Below, one piece after another: positions 13,673-24,200 of a stretch of 64,000 nucleotides of DNA (positions are counted from its first letter, which is position 1; every line of letters begins with the position of its first letter). A program made the translations under genes and the position numbers. Source of the stretch: a virus; the IMG/VR virus record IMGVR_UViG_3300010885_075474, positions 1 to 64,000 of that record. The stretch is one strand, 5' to 3'. Below the pieces are notes generated by a model. The model was not told where the DNA came from and did no database searches. It was given only the letters and a program-made list of their open reading frames with translations.

Positions 13673-15541
13673 TTAAAATGGAATGTCATCGTATGCCGAT
13701 GGTATTTCGGCTTCAGTATCAGAAGCGGCCATTGCTTCTGGTTCAATATCCGGAGGCGCCTCGCCTTCGCCAAAGTCATAGGCAGGCATTTTGTTGCAAT
13801 AAAGAATGCCATCCCGTCCAGCCGTCATGTTGAAAGCATCGAATTTCATGCCGCGAGCAAATTTTGGTGTCACTTCAATCATGGTATCGCTCACCGACTT
13901 GGAAGAAATACCATAGTCCATTTTTCTTTGAATCAGAGAACCCGTGTTGCCGCGAATTTTGCCATCCGATTTATTCTCGTGAATTACCACAACAATCGTA
14001 TAGCCCTGCGACAACCAGCGATTTAAATGCTTTTCAAAGAATATATTGTTCTCTTTGATGTCGTTCGTGTCGTAAACAAAGTCTGCAATACCGTCAATGA
14101 TTATGGTATTCGGCTTATATTCGTCCAAAATCAGATCCATCTTCCTGATTCTATCCCCGGGCAAATCCTTTTTCATGGACACGGCCAGGTAGTCGTCAGT
14201 ATTTCCAAGACCTGATTGAATGCAGATATTTCTTTGCGTCCGGTAAAAATAAAATTCCGGTTGCTCGGTATCCACAAACAGCACTTTCCCAATATCATTC
14301 CATTCAAATGGCAGATCATCCGTGCCGCGAATTTTAACGCCGTGCTTTCGCCGCCGACCATCCGCCACCATGGCGCCCAGCAAGGTCGTTTTCCTTGATT
14401 TTTCAATACCCGAAAAAACGATCAGAGCCCCCTTGAATCCAACGCCCCACCGCTCCGAATTGTACGGCCCCCGCTTTTGCTTGATGAATAGATTGTATTC
14501 AGTGTTCGGCTTTTTATTGATGTCAAAAGCGCTCGCCTTAATCTGCTCCCATTCGCTCAATTTCTGATCGCGTAATTCGCTTTCAGAGAGGACTTGATCA
14601 CTCGGCTTATCAGAATATCCGGCAGCCGCTAAAGCCCGCGCAGCAGCCTTGTAATCGCCCCTATGCTTCAATATGCTGTACACGCTAAAAAACCTGTAAC
14701 CGCGACCTGAATCAAATTGGCCAATGGATGTGCTGAAGCAGTAGAACAACTTCATTCCCTTGTGCAAGGTAGCATCCACCTTGGTCTTATTTTTTGCGCC
14801 AGGTCGATTGAAAAAAACATGCGTTGCCGTGTTTCTGATCGCCCGGAATCCTTCAGCCTCGAGCATGCTCACTATCTCGGACACACCTATTTCCTCGTTG
14901 TATACATCACCAGGTCGGCGCCCATCTTGGAACGTGACAGTATGCTGATTGTCGGCCATCTCCACATAGGTATTGAAAGCCATGGCAATCATCCAAATCA
15001 GATCCCGGTCATACTCGCTGATGATCGGAGCATCCATCACCGTATGTGCCACTTTTTTGTAGCCCTCACTCGGATAACAAAGTCCAATGCCGCCCTGGCC
15101 CCTTGTTTCAATGATCGTTCCGTATTCTCGGCCCGTTTCAAATTGCTGGGCATCGTCATAGGCCTTTTTGGCCAAAGCAATATTTGCCCGCTTACAAGTA
15201 GGATCTACCCGATACCAGTAATGGAAGCCGCCAGATGGCGTTGTTTCCTTCACCAAGGAATCATATAGCGCAGGATCTAATTCTTGGCGCAATGCAGCAT
15301 CAAATTCCTGCACCACCGTCCTGTCTGGATCGTTTTTGATATCCACGTCAATCAACTCCCATTCCCCGCAGATAACGGCCACATTTGGCGCTCCATTAAA
15401 CGCAGCATCATATTCCTCGTCGGAAACGCCCTTGTCGCGCCATCTCGTCCATTCGACACCCTTTGGCGGCATCTTTTCTCGAGTAGCAGGAACAAGCGGA
15501 ACACCTACAAAGCGGGCTTCGTCCTTAAACGACATCGGCAT
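13673..15541 (-). CDS. Primase-polymerase fused to RecA-like (RepA/DnaB-type) helicase ATPase
   Basis: 622 residues from the ATG at 15541 (MPMSFKDEARF); a longer start would overrun the upstream gene. The N-terminal archaeo-eukaryotic primase-type (prim-pol) domain shows WELIDVDIKND (Asp65-x-Asp67), TPSGGFHYWY (His107) and an IIETRGQGG strand. A linker with another small domain follows (about 215-320). From about residue 375 an AAA_25/RecA-like ATPase has Walker A GIEKSRKTT (about 380-388) and Walker B NTIIIDGIADF. The fusion supplies priming and helicase activity for phage DNA replication. The C-terminus is acidic and disordered. Confidence 0.88.
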   Translation of the reverse strand: MPMSFKDEARFVGVPLVPATREKMPPKGVEWTRWRDKGVSDEEYDAAFNGAPNVAVICGEWELIDVDIKNDPDRTVVQEFDAALRQELDPALYDSLVKETTPSGGFHYWYRVDPTCKRANIALAKKAYDDAQQFETGREYGTIIETRGQGGIGLCYPSEGYKKVAHTVMDAPIISEYDRDLIWMIAMAFNTYVEMADNQHTVTFQDGRRPGDVYNEEIGVSEIVSMLEAEGFRAIRNTATHVFFNRPGAKNKTKVDATLHKGMKLFYCFSTSIGQFDSGRGYRFFSVYSILKHRGDYKAAARALAAAGYSDKPSDQVLSESELRDQKLSEWEQIKASAFDINKKPNTEYNLFIKQKRGPYNSERWGVGFKGALIVFSGIEKSRKTTLLGAMVADGRRRKHGVKIRGTDDLPFEWNDIGKVLFVDTEQPEFYFYRTQRNICIQSGLGNTDDYLAVSMKKDLPGDRIRKMDLILDEYKPNTIIIDGIADFVYDTNDIKENNIFFEKHLNRWLSQGYTIVVVIHENKSDGKIRGNTGSLIQRKMDYGISSKSVSDTMIEVTPKFARGMKFDAFNMTAGRDGILYCNKMPAYDFGEGEAPPDIEPEAMAASDTEAEIPSAYDDIPF

Positions 15542-16178
15542 AATTCTTCTTGCACCAGATATAGAATGAATCAGCGCCGTAAACGGCAGTATGGTACACA
15601 TGATCTGGATCTTTCTGAAATTCCGGACCCGCCTTGATGTACTTCATGAATTCAATATGCTTCGCAAAATCTTTGCCCACCAAACATGCCTCGCTCCAAT
15701 AGCCAACAGCATTCCCGTCGTATCCCAAGCGAGTACCATGCTGATTCAACCCGGTCGCCCGCCGCACGGGATCGCCGGTGCGCATGTAGTTCTTGTCAAT
15801 ATCCCGATTGACCAAAATTTCCGCACATTGCACGAGTGCCGGATGATTCGTGTCATGCTTGTGGTATCCCACTTTCCAGCCTTTTTGCTGGCCCAGGATA
15901 ATCCGGCCCACACCACCCCGCTTTGCGGCTTCTGGAGAATGCGTGGGTGCAATACCGGGCTCGGTAGTTGCCACCTGGGCAAAGAGAATAATCGGGTAAT
16001 TCTCCTTGAAAGTAATCAGATATCGCATGTCGTTCCATCGATCAGGCGCATCGTTGTTCGGAGTGCCATCAAAATTGGCGCCTTCCAGGTATACGATATT
16101 GAGCGCATTGTCGGTGCGAAACACAACGTCTCCACGACTTTCCATGTAGGTGATTAAGCGCAAGGCAAGTTCATTCAT
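15525..16178 (-). CDS. Putative cell-wall-hydrolase-like conserved phage protein
   Basis: 217 residues from the ATG at 16178 (MNELALRLITYM), overlapping the upstream stop by 8 bases. The order of motifs, LNIVYLEGANFDGTPNNDAP, RWNDMRYLITF, ATTEPG, GRIILGQQKGWKVGYHK, RTGD, HGTRLGYDGNAVG and WSEACLVG, fits a family found in phages and, fused to peptidoglycan-binding domains, in bacteria; the His and Cys near the end recall L,D-transpeptidase-type active sites. It has no signal peptide and lies in the replication operon, which is odd for a lysis protein. The enzymatic assignment is tentative. Confidence 0.6.
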   Translation of the reverse strand: MNELALRLITYMESRGDVVFRTDNALNIVYLEGANFDGTPNNDAPDRWNDMRYLITFKENYPIILFAQVATTEPGIAPTHSPEAAKRGGVGRIILGQQKGWKVGYHKHDTNHPALVQCAEILVNRDIDKNYMRTGDPVRRATGLNQHGTRLGYDGNAVGYWSEACLVGKDFAKHIEFMKYIKAGPEFQKDPDHVYHTAVYGADSFYIWCKKNYADVV

Positions 16179-16707
16179 TTTTGAAGTATTTTGATGTGAT
16201 AAAATCCGTGTTGTCATTAAGCCAATCTTCATCGGCAACAATAATCAAATCAAACTGGCCTACCCGCACATAGGCAAATACCTGGTCCATTTTTACCGTC
16301 CTTTCCACCAAAACACAATCATGCCCCAGTTTTTTCCGGAACTCGTAGGCCATTTCAGCAGCCGGTTTGGAGATGAAATAATCCATCCGCAATTCCCACT
16401 GATCGCAAAGGGAATAGCATTTAAACTCGGCAGGCAACTTGTCAAACAGTCGCAACTCCTCGGCATCCATGAAACTGCGATTGCCCTCGCGATGTTCGTT
16501 AAAAAGATCAAGCCAAAATTTGTTGCGTTCTGGCTTTTGCGTGAGCATATACACAAAACGGGTAATATGCCAAAAGCCCTCAAAAAACCGAGCGTTTTTG
16601 TATTCTTGCTTGTAATATTCAAAAAGCGCATTGGAATCCTGCTTGGTATCCCATGTTTTTTTGATGTTTCGGATTACCCGAGTCATGTAGTGCGATAGTT
16701 TACCCAT
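16171..16707 (-). CDS. Hypothetical protein of the replication operon
   Basis: 178 residues. Basic N-terminus (MTRVIRNIKKTWDTKQD), aromatic middle (FFEGFWHITRFVYMLTQK, KFWLDLFNEH), and a C-terminal alpha/beta half with VLVERTVKMDQVFAYVRVG and FDLIIVADEDWL. The last segment resembles a nuclease- or Rossmann-like strand pattern but no catalytic set can be defined. Overlaps both neighbours by 8 bases. Confidence 0.65.
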   Translation of the reverse strand: MGKLSHYMTRVIRNIKKTWDTKQDSNALFEYYKQEYKNARFFEGFWHITRFVYMLTQKPERNKFWLDLFNEHREGNRSFMDAEELRLFDKLPAEFKCYSLCDQWELRMDYFISKPAAEMAYEFRKKLGHDCVLVERTVKMDQVFAYVRVGQFDLIIVADEDWLNDNTDFITSKYFKNE

Positions 16708-17446
16708 TTTTGAATTCTGCTTTGATGTAATTTATGATGGTTTTGTACTGCGAGCGCAGCAAGTGATTGGAGCAAAAGATGATATGCCAATCTCGGAAGC
16801 GAATTTTTGCGCCTTCAGGACTCATAACCTGGCGTCTTGTTTTGAAATCGCCTTCGCATTCCGTCCATTCCTGCAACTCGGATTCGCTCAATACGGCATG
16901 CGTCCATTCCTCCGGGTTATTGCCGGTGATGGTTTTAAACCAATCCAGATATTTTTTGTAAAACGCGGATATTTGCCCCCCCTTATTCGCTGCAAAATAT
17001 TGCATGGTCCAGCGGCCCTGATTGATATATGTGGTAAGATGTGGCCACGGCTCGAGAAACATGCCATGATTGCGATTGCCTGAATTGAGTGCGGCATTGA
17101 TGGCTATTTGCAACTGCCTGCGCTCCTCTATTTGCCGCTCTAAATTCGGCAGTAGTTCAGCAACAATAACGCTGAAATTTTTGTGTTTCTTTTTGAAGTT
17201 CGCCCATTCAAATTCCGACCCCTTCTTTTTCCCAGGATAGGCTTTCGCGAAAACGCGGAATTTCTCAAAATGATGGTCCGACGTCTGGATAAAATATGCA
17301 GTGCCATCAAATGACACTTCGCCGTTCAGTACAAGAGCATCCAGATCGGCAACATCAAATCCGGGCACCGTTTGAAAATACAAAAGATTCAATCGGCCCT
17401 GCGATTCAAGCAAATAAATTATTCCGAATTGGCGAATGTTCTTCAT
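16700..17446 (-). CDS. Replisome-organiser-like protein (possible helicase loader)
   Basis: 248 residues, first gene of the minus-strand replication operon. The segment FLEPWPHLTTYINQGRW (residues 130-146) matches the 'P-x-T-(W/Y)-(L/I)-N-Q-x-R-W' motif found in phage replisome organisers and helicase-loader-like proteins. Upstream is a Lys-rich linker (about 68-92), downstream FYKKYLDWFKTITGN and a C-terminal region with FCSNHLLRSQYKTIIN. It probably guides the helicase of the prim-pol fusion to the origin. The predicted transcription start lies only about 3 bases before the ATG, so this gene may be read from a leaderless mRNA. Confidence 0.6.
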   Translation of the reverse strand: MKNIRQFGIIYLLESQGRLNLLYFQTVPGFDVADLDALVLNGEVSFDGTAYFIQTSDHHFEKFRVFAKAYPGKKKGSEFEWANFKKKHKNFSVIVAELLPNLERQIEERRQLQIAINAALNSGNRNHGMFLEPWPHLTTYINQGRWTMQYFAANKGGQISAFYKKYLDWFKTITGNNPEEWTHAVLSESELQEWTECEGDFKTRRQVMSPEGAKIRFRDWHIIFCSNHLLRSQYKTIINYIKAEFKNG

Positions 17447-17451
17447 AACGC

Positions 17452-17483
17452 CAAAGGTAGTCCTAAGACTACACTATTTCAAA
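17452..17483 (-). promoter_or_regulatory. Bacteroidota-type promoter with dyad operator, replication operon
   Basis: On the minus strand: TTTG (17483-17480), 20 bases, TACCTTTG (17459-17452). The dyad GTAGTC-CTAA-GACTAC (17457-17472 on the plus strand) lies in the spacer and overlaps the -7 box. The same arrangement and a related dyad occur at 5039-5070 and 60275-60306. Predicted start of transcription is near 17449, almost at the ATG (17446). Confidence 0.8.
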
Positions 17484-17512
17484 GAGATATTTAATATATT
17501 TTTAAAATTAAT

Positions 17513-17824
17513 CTATACGGCGTATGAGTAATAAATAGTGGCGCTTGATACTGCGCTAAAAACAGATTTTGCATGTGCTGGTATGGTCAGCCGATCCCCG
17601 CGATACATCGTTCTTTTTTGACCGGCATACATAACCGTGACCGAGCCATCCTCAATGTAGTATTTTTTTGGTTGCTCCGATTCGTCCTCACAAGACTCCC
17701 CGGGCTGCAAATGCTTTTCAAATATGCCTTTTTCGGCATTATAAACATCCGGTTGCTTGCCGGTAATATCTTGAACAAGCGATAAAAATTCGCTCATTGC
17801 TTTATCCATTGATTCGTCGCTCAT
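17513..17824 (-). CDS. Small cupin-like hypothetical protein, end of late block
   Basis: 103 residues. Helical N-terminus (MDKAMSEFLSLVQDITG), then a beta-rich part (KYYIEDGSVTVMYAGQKRT, MYRGDRLTIPAHAKSVF) that looks like half a cupin or a small beta-barrel. Its stop is 30 bases from the -33 box of the replication promoter, and no terminator is visible, so late transcripts may read into the replication operon. Confidence 0.7.
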   Translation of the reverse strand: MSDESMDKAMSEFLSLVQDITGKQPDVYNAEKGIFEKHLQPGESCEDESEQPKKYYIEDGSVTVMYAGQKRTMYRGDRLTIPAHAKSVFSAVSSATIYYSYAV

Positions 17825-18198
17825 TTCATTAACGTAGTTATGACGGATTTTAAATCATCACCACTGCGCTGTACGGCAGCAATGACCCTGTTTTCAGTTT
17901 CTTTAATTTGATCGGGCGTTTTATCAGCCAAGTCAGTAAGCGCGTCTTTCATTGCGGTTAATACAGCAACGTTGTTTTGGATTACAGTTACAGTGTTTTG
18001 CGACAACGTTTCGTATTTTTCAATCATGTTGTTATACGTCTTGTTGTGGTCACGCCAAAGGTACACAATGCCACCGGCAAGTGCAAGCATTATAACAATA
18101 AGTAATGCTACAAGAAAGCCAAAAACACTGTCTGGATTAAGACCGAATGCGTGGTCCAGCACTTTTTGCGCTGGTTCAATCGCTTGAAGAAAAATCAT
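17821..18198 (-). CDS. Membrane-anchored coiled-coil protein (holin/spanin-like candidate)
   Basis: 125 residues. One strong membrane segment at about residues 27-48 (FLVALLIVIMLALAGGIVYLW), then a long predicted coiled coil (KYETLSQNTVTVIQNNVAV, KETENRVIAAVQ) to the end. This N-in layout fits an inner-membrane spanin-type or tape-like accessory protein. Placed directly after the giant ejection-type gene. The function is inferred from topology only. Confidence 0.65.
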   Translation of the reverse strand: MIFLQAIEPAQKVLDHAFGLNPDSVFGFLVALLIVIMLALAGGIVYLWRDHNKTYNNMIEKYETLSQNTVTVIQNNVAVLTAMKDALTDLADKTPDQIKETENRVIAAVQRSGDDLKSVITTLMK

Positions 18199-18204
18199 AG
18201 CGTG

Positions 18205-21200
18205 TTATTTATTATAATCTTTGAATAAAGCCTGGATATTTCGGCCAGTTATGATTGCTCGAATTTCGTCTTTAGAAAAGTTGTTTTTTTCAAGAAGCGC
18301 AATTGCTTCAGCCTTTGAAAGCCCTGCTTTTTGTGCTGAATCAAGTGCAAATTTAGCCTCTTTTAACACTTCATTGTACTCCTTGTTGGCATCCTCGTAC
18401 AAACTTTTCAGTTTTTCGACATCTTTTTTATATTTCCAGCGGTCGTCAGTAAATATTTCGCGGCTATATTCTTTTTGCTGCTTCAATTCTTTGAATTTGC
18501 TGGATACTGCCTGCTCCATATTTCGGCGCTCGGTCTGCATACCCGCAAGTCCAAGTAGCACATCCTGCAATTGTTTCGGAGGACGATCACCAACCCCTTC
18601 TTGCGCAATTGCGCTGTACACGTCTAATCCAAACTTGATGATACCTGGTTGCAAATTGGATCCAATAAATTGCCCAAGTCTATACCAATCGCCAAGCCAC
18701 CCTTTTCGCTCGTTGTAGATATTATCTTTGTTTCGGTCTGATTTATTGTTAATCACCTGGTCTATGGTATTGGCAGTAAGTTCAGGCGACAAAAATGGTT
18801 CAACAAAGGAATAAGCCGCGGATGCCATATCCTGGGCAAATGAATTATTCGATTTGGTTGCAAGTTGAATGATAGGCTTTTTCAAAAATGAGTATGGATC
18901 GGTATATGACAGATTGATAAATGCCATTTCCTTTCCATCCAGTTTTTGCCAGATCAAACTCGCTCGTTTCTGCCAGTCAAACATAAAATATCGGGCAGCA
19001 TCCTCCTCCTCTTTTGTCACCCCGGCAAACCATTTGCCTAAAGCAGTTAAACCAACGCCCATCAATCCCTGGGCAATACCCATTCCAATTAAGCGGCGCA
19101 CACCAATATGGCGCAAACGAGGATCCTTCAACTCCTGGCGTGTAATAGCTAATTGATTGTATGTTACCCGGAACATTTCAGCGGGAAACGCTACAAACGT
19201 GCCGACAAAAGGAAATAATTGTATGTTTTTTACAATTTTAGGCACCTTGGAGTAGGTTGGCAGCATAGCAATCGTCAATTCAGCGGCGCGTTCTTCAACA
19301 GCCGTTTGCTCGGATTTTGACAAATTATCGAAAGAATTGCCATATAGCGCCTTAGCATACCGAGCCTTTTCCGTTTCAAAAGCCAATACCCGGAAAAAAT
19401 CATCTTCAGCGCCATACAATGCTTCCGCTCCCTTTTTTACAGCGTTGAGGCCGCCACCCAGATACTTTTCAGTCCAAGCATCAACCGCATCGGCATTCAT
19501 GGCATCCATCAAACTGTTGATAGAACCAATATTGGCGCCGTTCCCCAGCAATCGAAGTTCAGTCAATCGCTCAAAATAGGCCGCTTGGTCAGCGGGTAGT
19601 TTCTTACCAAACGCTTCTACAAACGACTTAAATGCCTTAGATCCATGTCGGATATCATAAGCATTGTTTACGGCAAACCAAAGGTTGGAAACAAAGTTGC
19701 GCACATGCGTAACAGGCGACAATATGGTTTTGCCATACTTCACACTGGCAGATAACTGCGTGTAGGCCCGCCAGAACGGATCTTGCATTCCTTTCCCCTG
19801 GTAGTATTCCTCAAACACCTCTTTGATCTCCGGAGTCGTATAGAGGCCGTTCAGCGGATCCAGAGTGCGATTACCTTCAGAAGAAATTTGAGCAACGGCA
19901 TCGCCAGTAGGTTGCTTGAAAAACAAGTTGCCCATTTGCGATTCTCGCAGATCTGTTAAGAACAATTGATTTTCCAAAGCATTCACCGCCCGATAGAGCG
20001 ATTTTGCAAAATTCAGGCGAGGATCGTGATATTCGCCCATTAATTCGCGAATTTCTGGCGCAATATCTTTTCGCTGCCGGAATGAATTCAAGTCCTTGGA
20101 CCCTAATTTTCCCCGCGACAGCATGCTCACCGGAGAATCGTCGGTGTATAGGATGCTATTTAGTTCAGCCTCAATATTATTAAGAGTGTGGGTGAGCACA
20201 TCAATCTTCGCCTGATTATTTTCAACCACCTTTGACTGCTTTTGATACAATTCCGCAATGGCTTTCCTGGCGCCCACAATCTTTTTGACAGCAATTGGCA
20301 ACCCCACTATGTCTGCATTGGTGAGCGCATCTACAACAGCAAAATCCTCAATTTCCATGTCCCGCGCTGCTTTCGCACGTTTTTTGAAATCGGCCAATCT
20401 TTGTTGCCAACTTACAAGCGAATTGTCAAGCGACTTGTTTGGAACACCTTTGTTTGCCACAAACGCTGCTTGTTTCGCCAAGATGTCATTGATTTTATCC
20501 TGGGCGTCGGATATTTTTTGATCCAGATTCGCAATTGCATCAGCAATTTTGTCTTTTTGCGCCTGAATCTGATCGTCTATTTCATCAAGCCGCATAATCT
20601 GATCTTGCTCAATCTGCTTAATCTGATCTTCAGCCTGTTTTTGCAGGAAATCGCGAGCCTCTTGTAAGACGCGAGGATCTAAACTGTCCTTGTATTTTTC
20701 CCAGTCCTTGGTATCATGCACTTTATAAGATCTATATAGGTATGTGCCAATTGCTCCCTTGTGCTGATTCAAAAAGTCGCGTATGGCATCTACTTCTTCA
20801 GCAGTGCGCTCAAATGGCAATTTACCCAGCGCTTTTGTCAGGTCAACTCCTTGGTAGTTTTCGAGGTCGGCAGCATCCACGTCTATTCCGGCATTCTGCA
20901 AAACCGTGACAATCATTTCACCGCCCGCAATCCCCGATTGCAGCAAGTCCAAAGAAACACTGTCTTGCAATTCTCGGATTTTCCGCAAAGCATCTCCCAC
21001 CGCTGGAGGCAACACGGTCCAATCGCCCGTTCCCCGCAGCACATTGTCAACCATGCGCCAGTGCGTATCGTTCAGATCCTTGCCATAGGCTTCTTTCATG
21101 GCAGATTCAAGTTCCCGGATATACTGCTCGCCTCGGTATATTTTTGCAGCAGCCCGGCCAATACGGCGCTCGTTTGCGGCATATAGGTCAATAGTCATAA

Positions 21201-24200
21201 GCCCTCGCGTCGTCAGGTTCTTTTGCCACCACTTCGCGAATCGCTTATTGTAACGATCCATGAATTTCCTCACCTTGCTTCGAGCATCCAGCATTTCGCC
21301 CTTGTCAATTCGCAGGGTGCCATAGCCCATTCTCAAAGCCATTGCTTCAACAGCCCGTTTCAAATCTGATTCATCCAGCCCTAAGTCGGATGCTGCCTGG
21401 GCAATCTTAGCATCCATATTTTTCAGACCCTCTTTTTTCAGCTGATCTTTTAAAATATTCTTTGCGCTAATCATCCGGGCATGATAACTGGCCGTAACTT
21501 GTGGCGCCGCAGCAAAACGAGGTTTTTGATTCGTCATAACAGCCTGTTCCACATTACCTACCGGATCGCTGCTTTTTGCCATGGGCATCGCAGTCACATT
21601 CGATTCTACCTGTGCAGCGCCGCGCAAAATCATGGACGCCATCACCGTAGATATGCCGTTTTGATATTGCAATGGCAGGATAATCTCGCCATCGCGAATT
21701 TCCATATTTGACTGATCCATGAATCGAACTGTGTGGTTTTTCAATTCCGGATACTGCGCAAAAAAATCGGGTGCATCAAATATTTCGCCGACAGTATAGG
21801 AAGATTCAGGAAACCTTTCTTGGCGCACATAAGTGCGTTGAATAGGCCGAAACTTCCATTCGCCCACGTCATTTTGATACCATCCGGTTGCGGCATATAT
21901 TTTTTCATCGGGCATCCCCGCTTCCTGCATGGATTTAGCTGCTTCAAAATTTGCCGCCATCACATTGCGACCAATATCCTCGGTGGCAGAAATTGGCGCA
22001 TTCGTGCCAGTACGCCGGGCTTCCGCATTCCGGGCCTCAATCTCGCCGGGCGCTGAAGCGTATTCAATAATGCTCGCTTCCTGATCCTGTTTTAGTGCGG
22101 AATTAATTTCGTCCGTGCTTAATACTGCGAGATTTTTGAAGTCTTGCAATTCGCCAATATCGTCAAGCAATTCCTCTACTTCCGGATGTTCCTCGAAATA
22201 TTTTGCCATGCTTTCGGGGCTGCCATTCATTTCCATAGAAACGATATTCGACAGCGCCGCGTCTACTTCCGGAGAAATCTTGCGGCCAACACCGGTGTTT
22301 GCGCCCTGATCAAAGCCTTCGATATTTTGAACGGCATGCTGGATCTCGTGAACCATAATGTTGTTCAACTTCTCTACATCGCCAAGGTCGGCGCTGGATA
22401 CCTCTATCTGCTTGCCATCAAACGAGCCTTGGCCCGGATTGAGGGAATCGTTTACGACAACCTGAATATTTTTCAATTCAGGATAAGCCTTGTACAGACG
22501 AGGCGCATCAAATATGTCGGATAGTGACCACGGGCCACCTTGCAGCAAATTTCCTGCATTCACATTCCCATACGGAATTTCAGAACGCCATTTGCCATCC
22601 CGACCGCGCTCCCATCCGGTTGCAGCCCATATTTCGTCGGGCGTGGCGCCGTCCTGCTCCATCTTATCGGCAATCATTTTATCTTCCATCCGACCCGCCC
22701 TGGCAGCACCTCTTTCGCCTATGATCTGAAATTTGGCCATCTCGCCTATTTCGTCTTTCATTTGGCGTACATCCTCGGACGTTTCCTTCAGCAAGGTTTT
22801 GCCCCCGGTAAGCAACACCGCCTGCCGGTTCACATACTGCTCCAAAGTCATATCCTGGGGATTGAAGCCAATTGCCCGCTGAATGCTTGACCACATATCG
22901 CTTAACCATCGCTTAAATTTCACCAATACAGTGCTGTTGGTGATAAAGGCGCCTTTTTCCCCGATTGCTTGGGCCAATGCTTCTTCCGCTTTTTCTTCCT
23001 CGCTCAAATGCGCATATGCCGGGTTCTCCAAAACGTCGGTGAAATAATTGGATTGCTTCACCAGGTCAATCCCTTTCGCGTACAGCGTGGGCTGATTTTT
23101 GCGCATCCAAGAATTCCAGATATGGCCAAATTCATGCACCGGCGTATCTGGCCGGGCCACGCGAGGATCAATATACACCTTGCCATTGCGCTCAAATCCC
23201 ATCACCTGGCCCATCGCTTCAGTGTTTGGAATCTCGCCAGACGCCACCATTTCGTCTTTAACGGCATCAATTTCTTCCGTATTGGTTACGACAGTCACGT
23301 TTGGAAATGCCCGCCTGATGCGCTCAAATACCCGCCTGGTAGCTTTATCCATCTCGTTCTTGCTCATGCCGTGCAGCGCCTTGGCAGCATCCAATTGTTC
23401 CTGGAATGTGGCAGCCTTTTTAAATCGGGCCCGATTGCGGTATCGGCGTAATGTGGCAGCGGCCCGGGTGAGTAAGCCGCCCACCTCGCCATCTACTTTT
23501 TCATTCCGGACGTCTTGGGCATGGTCCAATCCATCGGCCCGGCGCTCGGATAATGCGGCGTCCAGTTCGATTTTCTTATCGGCAGCCATGGTCCAGGTTT
23601 GGCTGATTGGATCGTAGATTGCGCCTGCTTCGCGCAAGGCATCTGCATAGTGCCCGGCATCGCTTACTACAAACGATCCATCCGGCAGCACCGTCACGGT
23701 AGGACGGTTCAGTTTGTCGTTTGTTTTGGGCAATGACTCGGGTAATACCTTGTCTTTGGGTTCATCGCGCAGTTTCTCGCGCAATGACATCGCTTTGTCA
23801 TAAGCCGCCTGCGTTTCAACATCGCGATCTCCTTGAAGATAGTTGAGCGATTTTGTGTAAGTCAAATTGTCAATTATTCCAGACCGCACCATTTCAGCCA
23901 AGTATTCAGGCGTCAATTCATCTGGCAATGGCGCTTCCTGCATTTCCTCGTCTATCTTGTTGGATAGATCGGTAAGTTCTGCCGTGCCGGTGGCATTTTG
24001 AACTTGTTGCTCTAAACTCGCGACATCCGACGCTGGAGCAGCAACTGATTGTTCTTTGGATAGTAGGGATTCTACTGCTTTTACAAGTTCGGGATTGCTA
24101 CCATCTGCTTTTGCTTTGTGATAGGCATCAGATATTTGCTCACTTGCATTTCTACCTCCAGAACCATTATCATTTTCTGGAATAAGCCTATCAATAGCCC

